Shown: positions 22,988-32,527, counted from the stretch's first letter. The stretch is 64,000 bases of DNA from Archivesica marissinica (GCA_014843695.1 CM026400.1:11611395-11675394); one strand, 5' to 3'. Notes: a model not told the origin generated them from the letters alone. Made by a program: numbers and translations.

Positions 22988-23221
22988 CAATATTTATTTC
23001 TTTGAATAAACATAGTCAAAGTATAAATATTATGTACATACATGTAGGATTGAGGAGAAAGCAACCTGCTTGTATGGTTACCTCTATCCTATGTACATAC
23101 ATGAAGGATTGAGGAGAAAGCAACCTGCTTGTATGGTTACCTCTTTCCTATGTACATACATGTAGGATTGAAGAGAAAGCAACCTGCTTGTATGGTTACC
23201 TCTTTCCTATGTACATACATG
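22988..23221. repeat. 59-bp tandem element, locus 1 (three units)
   Basis: A leader AATATTTATTTCTTTGAATA, AACATAGTCAAA precedes three units containing TATGTACATACATGTAGGAT, GAAAGCAACCTGCTTGTATG and GGTTACCTCTTTCC. The same leader and unit occur at 52434-54183 with about 29 units. The 40-bp array follows without a spacer. Confidence 0.93.
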
Positions 23222-23735
23222 TATGAATGAGTATTCCATTGCAAGAAGATAATTATGTTATTATAAATGAGTATTCAATTGAAAGAAGTTAATTAGTTTA
23301 TTATAAATGAGTATTCCATTGCAAGAAGTTAATTAGTTTATTATAAATGAGTATTCCATTGTAAGAAGTTAATTAGTTTATTATAAATGAGTATTCCATT
23401 GTAAGAAGTTAATTAGTTTATTATAAATGAGTATTCCATTGCAAGAAGTTAATTAGTTTATAATAAATGAATATTCAATTGCAAGAAGTTAATTAGTTTA
23501 TAATAAATGAGTATTCCATTGCAAGACGTTAATTAGTTTATAATAAATGAATATTCCATTGCAAGAAGTTAATTAGTTTATAATAAATGAGTATTCCATT
23601 GCAAGACGTTAATTAGTTTATAATAAATGAATATTCCATTGCAAGAAGTTAATTAGTTTATAATAAATGAATATTCCATTGCAAGAAGTTAATTAGTTTA
23701 TAATAAATGAATATTCCATTGCAAGAGGTTAATTA
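23222..23735. repeat. 40-bp tandem array, left part
   Basis: Units contain ATTCCATTGCAAGAAGTTAA and TTAGTTTATTATAAATGAGT. The array continues at 24981 after a retrotransposon insertion. Confidence 0.97.
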
Positions 23736-24980
23736 TACAAATACAAATACAAATACAAAGCATTTATAAAGCGCAAAAATGTATAAAATATTCGGTTGCG
23801 CTGTACAATCCAAACGTTACATTACTATGTATCAATGCATAAAAATAGAGTGTAAAATGAGTATTTACAAAAAATCACATCAATTTATTTCCTAGCAAGT
23901 CACTGTAGAATACAGAATCAACGACACAGTCATACATACACTCTAGTTCAAGAACCGTCGAAACAAGTATGTTTTTAGTTTTGATTTGAATTCTGATTCC
24001 TTTTTCACATCCCTGAGATAGTCTGGGAGCGAGTTCCACCATTTCGGTCCTACGGTAACGATAGATTTGTCCGCCAGTTTTATTCGTGTTGGTGGTGGTT
24101 CATACAGTTTGGTTTCACTAGATGTTGATGATCGTAGTTTTTGCCTATATTCGGTCTGAATGGCAGGTTGGAACAGTCCTTGGATATACACAGGCGCTGT
24201 ACCATTTAACGCCCGGAACACAGTAACAATCACTTTGTACATGATGCGGGCACGAACAGGAAGCCAGTGCAATGTTTTTAGGATCTCATTGCTTGGTTGG
24301 TCAAAACTAGCACCGGTTACAACTCTTGCTGCGTGATTTTGGACACGTTCTAATTGTTTCATTTGGTAAGTAGGAATGTTTGTGAATAGTCCATTACAGA
24401 AATCTAAGTGGGAGTGAATGAGGCCATGGACTAGTATTTCTGTAGATTTTTGACTAAGATGTTTTCTAATAACTTTTAGATTTCTCAGTTGCATGTTGGC
24501 GATCTGACACTTTTTTTGGATGTGTTTGTCAAAATTTAAGGTGCTTGTCATCAGAACACCGAGGTCTCTCGCATTGTCAACACACTTAACCTCAATCCCG
24601 CCAACATTCACACTACTTATGTTCGTATTCGACAGCTGTTGCCTCGTGCCATACATGATAATTTCAGTTTTGCTGTTATTCATTTTAAGTTTGAATTTGG
24701 TCATCCATCCAATGACGTCATTTAAACAATCTTCAAGTTGTTTCAGAACAGATGCCTCACTTTCATTATTTCCAGCTTTAATTTTGAATGCCACTTTATG
24801 GTCATCTGCATATCCATAAAGATCTGCAGGATACTTTTTTACAACTTTGTTAAGGGCTGCTATATAGAGGGTACATATAACCGGCCCAGCACAAGAACCC
24901 TGAGGTACACCGAACTCCAGTGGCTCGGATTTGGACGCTGACTGTTCGATGACTATTTTCATGTCTCTGCCGCTAAGGTA
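23736..24980 (-). mobile_element. 5'-truncated non-LTR retrotransposon inserted in the 40-bp array
   Basis: The element is 1245 bp with its 3' end at 23736, marked by four TTTGTA repeats on the minus strand. Its truncated 5' end lies at 24980. Both sides are the same satellite and ATTA is repeated at the two junctions (23732-23735 and 24980-24983), a likely short target duplication. The 3' untranslated region (23736-23942) includes GCGCTTTATAAATGCTTTGT. Truncation from the 5' side is the usual outcome of target-primed reverse transcription. Confidence 0.93.
23943..24978 (-). pseudogene. Reverse transcriptase C-terminal part of a CR1/L2/Jockey-like LINE, 5'-truncated
   Basis: The open frame begins within the polymerase domain at LSGRDMKIV and has no upstream methionine exon, endonuclease or first catalytic aspartate motif. 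Visible motifs are GVPQGSCAGP (template/primer grip region) and YGYADDHKV, the catalytic YADD. Then come LKMNNSKTE and DLGVLMTSTLNF. The typical C-terminal region of CR1/L2/Jockey-type LINEs follows: HSHLDFCNGLF, LERVQNHAARVV, LHWLPVRARIMYK, ALNGTAPVYI and KWWNSLPDYLR. The remaining 339 residues from the first ATG (24962) are free of stops, so the insertion is young, but the copy cannot encode an active polymerase. Confidence 0.95.
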
Positions 24981-26725
24981 TTAGTTTATTATAAATGAAT
25001 ATTCCATTGCAAGAAGTTAATTAGTTTATTATAAATGAGTATTCCATTGCAAGAAGTTAATTAGTTTATTATAAATGAATATTCCATTGCAAGAAGTTAA
25101 TTAGTTTATAATAAATGAATATTCCATTGCAAGAAGTTAATTATGTTATTATAAATGAGTATTCCATTGCAAGAAGCTAACTAGTTTATAATAAATTAGT
25201 ATTCCATTGCAAGAAGTTAATTAGTTTATTATAAATGAGTATTCCATTGCAAGAAGCTAACTAGTTTATAATAAATTAGTATTCCATTGCAAGAAGTTAA
25301 TTAGTTTATTATAAATGAGTATTCCATTGCAAGACGTTAATTAGTTTATTATAAATGAGTATTCAATTGCAAGAAGTTAATTAGTTTATTATAAATGAGT
25401 ATTCAATTGCAAGAAGTTAACTAGTTTATTATAAATGAGTATTCAATTGCAAGAAGTTAATTAGTTTATTATAAATGAGTATTCCATTGCAAGAAGTTAA
25501 TTAGTTTATTATCAATGAATATTCCATTGCAAGAAGTTAATTAGTTTATTATAAATGAATATTCCATTGCAAGAAGTTAATTAGTTTATTATAAATGAGT
25601 ATTCCATTGCAAGAAGTTAATTCGTTTATTATAAATGAGTATTCCATTGCAAGAAGTTAATTAGTGTATGATAAATGAGTATTCCATTGCAAGAAGTTAA
25701 TTAGTTTATTTTAAATGAGTATTCCATTGCAAGAAATTAATTAGTTTATTATAAATGAGTATTCCATTGCAAGAAGTTAATTAGTTTATTATAAATGAGT
25801 ATTCCATTGCAAGAAGTTAATTCGTTTATTATAAATGAGTATTCCATTGCAAGAAGTTAATTAGTTTATCATAAATCAGTATTCCATTGCAAGAAGTGAA
25901 TTAGTTTATTATAAATGAATATTCCATTGCAAGAAGTTAATTAGTTTATTATAAATGAATATTCCATTGCAAGAAGTTAACTAGTTTATGATAAATGAGT
26001 ATTCCATTGCCAGAAGTTAATTAGTTTATCATAAATGAGTATTCCATTGCAAGAAGTTAATTAGTTTATTATAAATGAGTATTCCATTGCAAGAAGTTAA
26101 TTAGTTTATTATAAATGAGTATTCCATTGCAAGAAGTTAATTCGTTTATTATAAATGAGTATTCCATTGCAAGAAGTTAATTAGTTTATCATAAATCAGT
26201 ATTCCATTGCAAGAAGTGAATTAGTTTATTATAAATGAATATTCCATTGCAAGAAGTTAATTAGTTTATTATAAATGAGTATTCCATTGCAAGAAGTTAA
26301 TTAGTTTATTATAAATGAGTATTCCATTGCAAGAAGTTAACTAGTTTATAATAAATGAGTATTCAATTGCAAGAAGTTAATTAGTTTATCATAAATGAGT
26401 ATTCCATTGCAAGAAGTTAATTAGTTTATTATAGATGTTTATTCCATTGCAAGAAGTTAATTAGTGTATTATAAATGAATATTCCATTGCAAGAAGTTAA
26501 TTAGTTTATAATAAATGAATATTCCATTGCAAGAAGTTAACTAGTTTATAATAAATGAGTATTCAATTGCAAGAAGTTAATTAGTTTATTATAAAATGAG
26601 TATTCCATTGCAAGAAGTTAATTAGTTTATTATAAATGAATATTCCATTGCAAGAAGTTAATTAGTTTATTATGAATGAATATTCCATTGCAAGAAGTTA
26701 ATTAGTTTATTATAAATGAATATTC
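24981..26725. repeat. 40-bp tandem array, right part
   Basis: About 43 further units of the array that begins at 23222. Unit variants (ATAAATGAGT, ATAAATGAAT, TTCGTTTATT, CATAAATCAG) recur in blocks, for example the pair TTCGTTTATT and CATAAATCAG at 25822-25900 and again at 26142-26220, implying a block duplication of about 320 bp. Confidence 0.97.
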
Positions 26726-26779
26726 GCATGATTAGTTTACTAGTATATATGAATAGCTAGCACGATTTGTGCTTAGCTA

Positions 26780-26824
26780 TGTGTATTACGTTTATTTATC
26801 GTCGCTACCGGTTGCCCATATGAC
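26780..26824 (-). mobile_element. SINE-A 3' end fragment
   Basis: TTACGTTTATTTATCGTCGC, TACCGGTTGCCCATATGA is the reverse complement of the SINE-A 3' end. It is directly followed by the CAT microsatellite. Confidence 0.8.
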
Positions 26825-26867
<43 letters not shown>

Positions 26868-26935
26868 GTCGTCGTCATCGTCAGCAGCACTAGCATCATC
26901 AGCATCATCAGTATCATCATCATCATCATCATCGC
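26825..26935. repeat. CAT/CGT/CAG trinucleotide microsatellite
   Basis: A pure CAT tract is followed by CGT and mixed CAG/CAT units. Confidence 0.95.
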
Positions 26936-26998
26936 ACAATCGTAACGGCTACATCAATGCCTCGCATGTCTGGAGCGAACACGCCATCACTATCATAT
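26936..26998 (-). mobile_element. Degenerate SINE-C fragment
   Basis: GCACAATCGTAACGGCTACA matches the SINE-C body in reverse. GGAGCGAACACGCCATCAC resembles the head with a deletion. This is a weak call. Confidence 0.45.
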
Positions 26999-27117
26999 CC
27001 ACCACTTCCACTATTGTCCATTTCAGATGTTTACAGTGGGCTATACGAGCAACAGAGAATACTCACAGCAGCTATTAAAAAGGTGTGCTTTGCCAACATT
27101 CTAAGTTTTAAAGTTTA

Positions 27118-27368
27118 CGCTTTATTTATTTTACAACGATTGCGAAGTAAGTTCTAACAACTTATATTAATCACTCTCGTTGGCTGAGATGAAATCGTAT
27201 ATGTTTTCATTCGTGTGAGAGGAAACCAGAGTACCCGGAGAAAACTACTCCCACTTGTCCGATCTAGCGATCACCGTACCATCTCACATACTCCCCGGTC
27301 CGAGGATCGAACCCGGGTTGCATTGGTGAGAAACGAGCGCGTTAACCATTGCGCTAATCGAGCAGCCG
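27118..27368 (-). mobile_element. SINE-B, near full length
   Basis: In reverse orientation: the tail TTTATTTATTTTACAACGAT and TTGCGAAG, the body (GAGGAAACCAGAGTACCCGG), the B box region CCGAGGATCGAACCCGGGTT, and the A box side ATTGCGCTAATCGAGCAGCC. All family parts are present. Confidence 0.92.
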
Positions 27369-27615
27369 TAGCATTCTAGCATGGCTTTGTATTTTGTCTG
27401 TATCAGCAAAGAAGGAATATACCATGTTTAAATCTGCATTAAAACATTGTTTAGTGAATGCCTTCAAACGTGACGTCATTTGTGTAGCTTTGTGACGTCA
27501 TTTACGCACTCTTAAAAAATAACACCAATTATGTTTGCGCTTTTTAGATATTTTAGTCATGTAAGACTCGAACTAATATTTGTATATGCTCGTTTTCTTA
27601 AGAATGCTTTAATAC

Positions 27616-27673
27616 CAGGCGCGTAGCTAGGCCTAAATATGGATTACACACCATTCTAAGGGGTCCGGGGGCA
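27616..27673 (+). mobile_element. CAGGCGCGTAGCT terminus, copy 1
   Basis: CAGGCGCGTAGCTAGGCCTA, AATATGGATTACACACCATT is repeated at 28667 and resembles the TIR of the element at 29890 (CAGGGGCGTAGCTT). It probably is one end of a DNA transposon; the opposite end is not found. Confidence 0.5.
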
Positions 27674-27853
27674 TGGTGTCAGTGCTTTACATCGTGCACG
27701 TAAAAGAACCAGAGGAGATTCTGGAATGGGTCTCTGTCTGCATTATTGCACTAGGCCTATCCTCCACACTCTAAAACTGACTAATCTCTTCAGGAGGTGT
27801 CGCTCATATGGGCAACCGGTAGCGACGATAAATAAACGTAAAACACACACAAA
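27674..27853 (+). mobile_element. SINE-A 3' two thirds
   Basis: The copy starts at GTGTCAGTGCTTTACATCGT inside the family body and runs to AATAAACGTAAAACACACAC. The tRNA-like head is absent. Confidence 0.9.
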
Positions 27854-28070
27854 AGGAATTATCCATGTTTAAATCTTCAAAATTACATTGTTTACTAAGT
27901 GACGTCAAACGTGACGTCAGTTTACTAGCATTTTTATAATCTTGTGAGTTCTAACACCAACTATTTGGTTCACTTTTAAAATATTTCGGTTATGTTGGAA
28001 TCGATATAATATTTGTATTTGCGTTATGTAGAGCAGAATAAAACATGGTGTGTTGTTCTGAGCACCGGCA

Positions 28071-28303
28071 TTAACCCTTTCAACACCACAGACCTCTAAA
28101 TAGGCTTACAAAAAGTGTAGATCCAAATGAGCCGGCTCGTGACGAGCCGTCTCATCAGGATCTGCACTTTTTGCCAGTGATATGACTACTTTTAGGCATA
28201 ATTACCCATTTTGATAAATGAACTTGTCCAAATGTGATTTTCTGATTCATTTATTGGTTTATGAATATCTGGTCCATGAGTTACTTGGTGTTGAATGGGT
28301 TAA
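28071..28303. mobile_element. TTAA-flanked MITE (piggyBac-type), copy 2
   Basis: The 233-bp element lies between TTAA at 28071-28074 and 28300-28303. Its inverted repeats CCCTTTCAACACCA and CCCATTCAACACCA match at 13 of 14 bases. The interior holds a perfect palindrome around GGCTCGTGACGAGCC (28134-28148). The CCC start and TTAA sites fit piggyBac-derived elements. Confidence 0.88.
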
Positions 28304-28333
28304 CCGCTTAACCCTACTGCCTGCGTTGTTAAT

Positions 28334-28651
28334 TCCTACGCGTCAACAGACGTATATGTAGTCCAGTGGTAGCACGCTGGACTGGTAATCCAGGGATCGC
28401 AGGTTCGATCCCCCGTCTGACCCTAATCAAATTAACAGTCTTTCAGATGGGACGTTAAACCGAGGTCTCGTGTCGGTGCTTTACACCGTGCACGTAAAAG
28501 AACCAGAGGAGATTCTGGAATGGGTCTCTGTCTGTATCATTGCACTATCCTCCAAAATCTAAAATAACTAATCTCTTCAGGAGGCGTCGCTCATATGGGC
28601 AACCGGTGGCGACGATAAATAAACGTAAAACACACACACTCCTACGCGTCA
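28334..28651 (+). mobile_element. SINE-A, full length with target-site duplication
   Basis: A complete copy (28346-28639) lies between perfect 12-bp direct repeats TCCTACGCGTCA at 28334-28345 and 28640-28651. The head has the Thr-type anticodon arm CTGGACTGGTAATCCAG. Confidence 0.96.
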
Positions 28652-28666
28652 GAACACCAAGCATGT

Positions 28667-28725
28667 CAGGCGCGTAGCTAGGCCTAAGTATGGAGTACGC
28701 ATCATTCTAGGGGGATAATTGTGTC
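28667..28725 (+). mobile_element. CAGGCGCGTAGCT terminus, copy 2
   Basis: CAGGCGCGTAGCTAGGCCTA, AGTATGGAGTACGCATCATT, CTAGGGG is a near copy of 27616-27660. It ends about 250 bp before the sulfotransferase exon. Confidence 0.5.
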
Positions 28726-28970
28726 CGCTATATGTTCTCAGGTGACCATTGCATACTATGAACATCAGCTACAATCAATATATGTTGGCATTTCGATCAC
28801 GTCTGCTTTCTTGTGAATGACCAATGTCTGTGTCCCCCTTACGATCCAGCATTTATTACATTTTTTTCATTTATATAATTTTCATTTTCTGAAACTGTCA
28901 ACATACGTGCGTACATGCGTACGCCTATCTACGCATCTGCCTGTATACGTCATGTTCTGTTCTATTCCAG

Positions 28971-29885
28971 TATGCGGATAAAGACATGGCATCCAGAACA
29001 ATGGACGTCGCGAAAATGTGTGTCATGATGAAGGAATGTGAAAGCGAAATTCAAAGTAGTTCTTTATACGCGGAGGAGTATAAGAAACACCTAGTTGTGT
29101 TAGAAAACAAGAATATGCTATATTGCTATCTTCCAAAAGTAGGCAATCGTAGATTCAGACGAGCGTTGCAAGGTGCACATTCGAATATAGAAGCGTTCAA
29201 TGACATTGAGGAATATGTTATTAGTGGAAAATTTAAATATCTACGAGATTTTAACACATCGACGCAAAACCATATGATTAATAACTATAGGAAATTCATG
29301 GCAGTGGGCCATCCGCTGGAGCGACTTATGACGTCGTACTTGAGTAAATTTAAACTTACAAACACTTTAGACAGAGTTGTATTCAATAGGCAAATATTGC
29401 AATTTTATGATAAGCACCCGGATCTTGACTCGGCGTCGAAGATCAGTGTTACCTCCGAGAACGAAGAGGTTACGTTTCATGATTTTCTAGTTTGGTGGTC
29501 GGATATGTACAAATACGAAGAGCCAATGAACGAGCATTTCTTGGCTTCATACCAACTATGCGATCCATGCGGCATTACTTACGATTACGTAGCCAAATTG
29601 GAAACTTTGAAAGCAGATATGATATATATATTTTCCAAATGGAATATGAGTGAAAGATTCCCAGGAAGGAATGATAACATGTTACGTAATAACGCGACTG
29701 CGATGATGGAAGACATGTACTCACAACTACCAGACTGGATTCACGAGAGAATATGGGCTATACTGAAACATGACTTTATGCTATTCGGGTACTCTGTACC
29801 ACGTTGGTTTGTTACTAACATCCATGGTAAACAAATTGATGTACTACGTGACATGCTTCCGTATATACTTAGATCACATACATAG
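28971..29885 (+). CDS. Carbohydrate sulfotransferase (CHST8-14-like) terminal exon, PAPS motifs degraded
   Basis: This family moves sulfate from PAPS to sugar chains in the Golgi. The exon follows a good acceptor (TTCTGTTCTATTCCAG, AG at 28969-28970) and is open in phase 0 from TATGCGGAT; the first ATG is at 28986. Residues below count from that ATG (299 to the stop). The fold signature is clear: HPLERLMTSY at 109-118, CDPCGITYDYVAKLETL at 192-208 and the C-terminal HDFMLFGY at 262-269. The 5'-phosphosulfate loop reads PKVGNRRFRR (50-59), without the small hydroxyl residues normal after the lysine. The 3'-phosphate motif reads AVGHPLERL, with Gly108 where an arginine is expected. There is no signal anchor, so upstream exons should exist. 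It may be a catalytically dead paralog or a young pseudogene; no stop or frameshift is present. A transposon-like element begins 5 bp after the stop. Confidence 0.85.
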   Translation, partial: YADKDMASRTMDVAKMCVMMKECESEIQSSSLYAEEYKKHLVVLENKNMLYCYLPKVGNRRFRRALQGAHSNIEAFNDIEEYVISGKFKYLRDFNTSTQNHMINNYRKFMAVGHPLERLMTSYLSKFKLTNTLDRVVFNRQILQFYDKHPDLDSASKISVTSENEEVTFHDFLVWWSDMYKYEEPMNEHFLASYQLCDPCGITYDYVAKLETLKADMIYIFSKWNMSERFPGRNDNMLRNNATAMMEDMYSQLPDWIHERIWAILKHDFMLFGYSVPRWFVTNIHGKQIDVLRDMLPYILRSHT

Positions 29886-29889
29886 ATAT

Positions 29890-30228
29890 CAGGGGCGTAG
29901 CTTGACTTCGATATATCTGTATATTTAGGCACCATTAAGATTAGGGTTTCGAACATGTTTTGAACGTCTATAGGCTATAACGGCAGCTGCATAATGAAGA
30001 CTTTTAAAACATGCTTTGACGATAAATAGGTAACACATTTTTCACTTGTGAACATCTATAATCGATTAATAAAAAATTAATGACAGACCGACTTATTTTC
30101 ATATGTGATTGGTTCCCGTCCCCCTACCCATCATTTTCTGTTCCATTTTTCGCCATTTTCAATTTTCAATATTTGAAGAAAATGTATAGGCACGTGGTTT
30201 ACAGCGCCTACAGGAAACTACGCCACTG
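29890..30228. mobile_element. TIR-bounded DNA element directly behind the sulfotransferase stop
   Basis: CAGGGGCGTAGCTTGA at 29890 is matched in inverse orientation at 30228 (CAGTGGCGTAGTTTCCTG on the minus strand). The outer 14 bases agree at 12. The 339-bp interior is non-coding. No clear target duplication is visible, so the superfamily is unresolved (hAT-like start). It may supply part of the gene's 3' UTR. Confidence 0.65.
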
Positions 30229-30428
30229 AATTATGTACATATACATTTACATGTATCACATAACATTGCTTGTATTCAGTGTAATAACACCATCTCATAA
30301 TTTCTTATATGTACACACGTGTAGTAGTAACACGTGGCAGGAGTCTGATTGGTTGAGAGAATAATTCTTATAATTTGTAAATTAAGCAAGCATATATATT
30401 TCCATTTGAATTCTTACATAACGTTTGA
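30229..30428. other. Short spacer
   Basis: AT-rich, nothing recognised. Confidence 0.4.
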
Positions 30429-30650
30429 CGTCTGACCCTAATAAAAATGAACAGTCTTTCAGATGGGACATTAAACCGAGGTCCCGTGTCGGTGATTTAC
30501 ACCGTGCACGTAAAAGAACCAGACGAGGCTCTGGAATGGGTCTCTGTCTGTATCATTGCACTATCCTCCAACAATCTAAAATGACTAATCTCTTCAGGAG
30601 GCGTTGCTCATATGGGCAACCGGTAGCGACGATAAATAAACGTAAAACAC
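30429..30650 (+). mobile_element. SINE-A, head-truncated
   Basis: The copy begins at GTCTGACCCTAATAAAAATG, just after the tRNA-like head, and ends with AATAAACGTAAAACACACAT. All body blocks are present. Confidence 0.9.
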
Positions 30651-30875
30651 ACATACATAACGTTATTGGTAAGACAAACGATGATTTAAAAGAACTCTTG
30701 CAATACAGTTATAACCCTATTTAACACATAAACATAGTCTTGCTCTGCGTAGTGACGTCATGATAATTTAGTGACGTCATGCCAATTTGCGCTGACAGTT
30801 GGCGTCAAAATGAAACTAGCAGGGTTATGTTATGTACACATATGATTAAAACCCAATATGGCAATGTGATAAAAA

Positions 30876-31540
30876 AGATCTTGCACTCATGGTGATTTCA
30901 TACCATATTTTATGAAAAACGTTTTGGAATTTTACAATTAATCTCGCTAAATGGCTTATAAATAGCGAATATTAGGTTACTGTCTTGTAAATTTTAATTT
31001 ATTAGGCTCGTTTCCGAAAAAATACAAGGAGCCTCGCATTGTATTTTTTCGGAGACGAGCCTAATAAATTAAAATGTATAAGACAATAACCTAATATTCT
31101 ATTTATCCTACAATCTGAGTGTGCACCCGACACAAAAACAAACAAACTAGCCATGACAGCTTACAAACTCGCTACGCACTTGGTAATATGTTGCGCATTG
31201 ATATTTCTATTTATAGATAAATGACATTTCTCTGACAACATTAGTTTCCAGAGGGGTCTCATCGAGTGCTGTTAATTCATCCCAAACAACCTGAAAGTTT
31301 GCCTGTACACGACTTTCTTCTTGTGACATTTTCCAAACTCAGCAGACAACACAATGTGACGACAGACGCTTTGTTTATTTACAAACCATAATCTGGGTCA
31401 TAAAAGTAGTCCGTCCGTCACGAAAGCTTTATTAGGCACTGACTAATAATGCAAAATTGATTAGGCATGCCGCTTTTGTACGTTATTTCGCATGAAGGTA
31501 GGATAAAATATGGTATGAAATCACCACTATTGTAAGATCC
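30876..31540. mobile_element. Foldback-type MITE with internal long hairpin
   Basis: The outer inverted repeats share GGTGATTTCATACCATATTT and TAT (30891-30913, minus at 31501-31525), with partly matching flanks GATCTTGCA/GATCTTACA. Inside, 30970-31025 and 31035-31092 form a near-perfect inverted repeat with arms over 50 bp (TTTTAATTTATTAGGCTCGT ... ACGAGCCTAATAAATTAAAA), separated by about 11 bases. There is no coding capacity. Confidence 0.8.
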
Positions 31541-31622
31541 TATATTTGTACTGCCTCCATGCGTATTAATGGTCAAAACAACGTTGCTTTATTAGTCAGT
31601 GCCTAATAAACCCTTCGTGACG
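31416..31622. mobile_element. Second inverted-repeat element overlapping the foldback end
   Basis: CGTCACGAAAGCTTTATTAG, GCACTGACTAATAA at 31416-31448 is inverted at 31588-31622 (TTATTAGTCAGTGCCTAATA, then TTCGTGACG). It straddles the right terminus of the 30876-31540 element, so two foldback-like units are interleaved. Confidence 0.75.
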
Positions 31623-31668
31623 ATATAATGTTGCGTGTATGACGTCATATGTTCATCGATGGTATGAT

Positions 31669-31952
31669 ACAGATGGATCTGTAGTCAAGTGCTAACACGC
31701 ACGCACGCCCATATGGTTCGCCGGAGGCGAGGGTAAATAAGCTCAATCATCATCATCTGCTAACACGCTGGACTGGTACTCCAGGGATCGCAGGTTCGAT
31801 CCCCCGTCTGACCATAATAAAATTAACAGTCTTTCATGTGGGACTTTAAACCAAGGTATCGTGTCGGTGCTTTACATCGTGCACGTAAAAGAACCAGAGC
31901 TCATATTGGCAACCGATAGCGACGATAAATAAACGTAAAACACACACACAAG
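31669..31952 (+). mobile_element. SINE-A with a 58-bp insertion in its head
   Basis: The head is interrupted after GCTAACACGC (31691-31700) and resumes with the same ten bases (31759-31768), a target duplication. The insert holds CCCATATGGTTCGCCGGAGG, CGAGGGTAAATAAG and an ATC/CAT tail. It resembles a diverged SINE-A 3' end and therefore a tiny tail-only retroposition. The body has lost about 75 bases between AGAACCAGAG and CTCATATTGG. Confidence 0.85.
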
Positions 31953-32293
31953 CTGTCATGCCATGACCAATCACAATCATTAGGCAGTACATACAATACA
32001 GGCCCTGTCTCATTTATATGAAACAGTTGGCAGTTTCTTACGGAGGTTGGTGCACCCATGTACTGGTTAACCGCTGGAGCCTGCCCAGGAAAGGTGTTCT
32101 TAGGTAAACTGCACCGGCGATATAGCCCAAAATGGTGCTGATGCAGGCGTAAACCCGAACTAACAAACACAATACTGTGCTTAGGATTTACGGCCCAGTT
32201 TATTTTCCTATGTGGATTTAAGGGTTGTGCGCATTCACTATCCGCATTGCGAAATAGATACATCTTTATATACATGCTCAATCACATAATTTG
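31953..32293. other. Unassigned spacer
   Basis: A 126-residue minus-strand open frame (31901-32281) partly overlaps SINE-A and shows no motif. A GC-rich block at 32060-32165 may be an unrecognised repeat. Confidence 0.35.
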
Positions 32294-32510
32294 TGGTCTC
32301 CGTAGTAGAATGGCTTAAGTCGTTGAATTCAAAATTCACCGCTGTATGTTCGAATCCCAGTAGTGGTGTCGACTTATTTCAAGTGAGGAAGCTATCCAGT
32401 TGGCTTGTAGCGGTGGGTCGGTGGTTCTACCCGAAATATTGGTCTTCTTCGGCCAATAATAACTGGAGAGTCACCATATGACCTAAGCAGCTAGTGTGAC
32501 GCTGATCCAC
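32294..32510 (+). mobile_element. Conserved-core type SINE
   Basis: Head TGGTCTCCGTAGTAGAATGG with B box TGTTCGAATCCC, then GTGAGGAAGCTATCCAGTTG, GGTCGGTGGTTCTACCC and ACTGGAGAGTCACCATATGA. From general knowledge these blocks match a SINE family widespread in bivalves, with a conserved central domain. Other copies: 14531, 58903 and partial heads at 22710 and 55645. Confidence 0.8.
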
Positions 32511-32527
32511 AAGAACAAACAAAACAC

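Larger units (their letters stand above)
27405..28060. repeat. Diverged tandem duplication flanking a SINE-A copy
   Basis: Segment 27405-27600 (AGGAATATACCATGTTTAAA, ACATTGTTTAGTGA, CGTGACGTCA, TAACACCAATTATGTTTG) is repeated at 27853-28020 (AGGAATTATCCATGTTTAAA, ACATTGTTTACTAAGTGACG, TAACACCAACTATTTGG). Each copy has a pair of TGACGTCA palindromes. The left copy is followed by a CAGGCGCGTAGCTAGGCC terminus and SINE-A; the same terminus recurs at 28667. Confidence 0.75.

Noticed and set aside
26825..26935. Polyaspartate or polyhistidine coding tract in the CAT repeat
   Set aside because: The repeat is between SINE fragments with no exon signals.
31901..32281. A 126-residue minus-strand frame
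   Set aside because: It overlaps a SINE-A tail and shows no domain.
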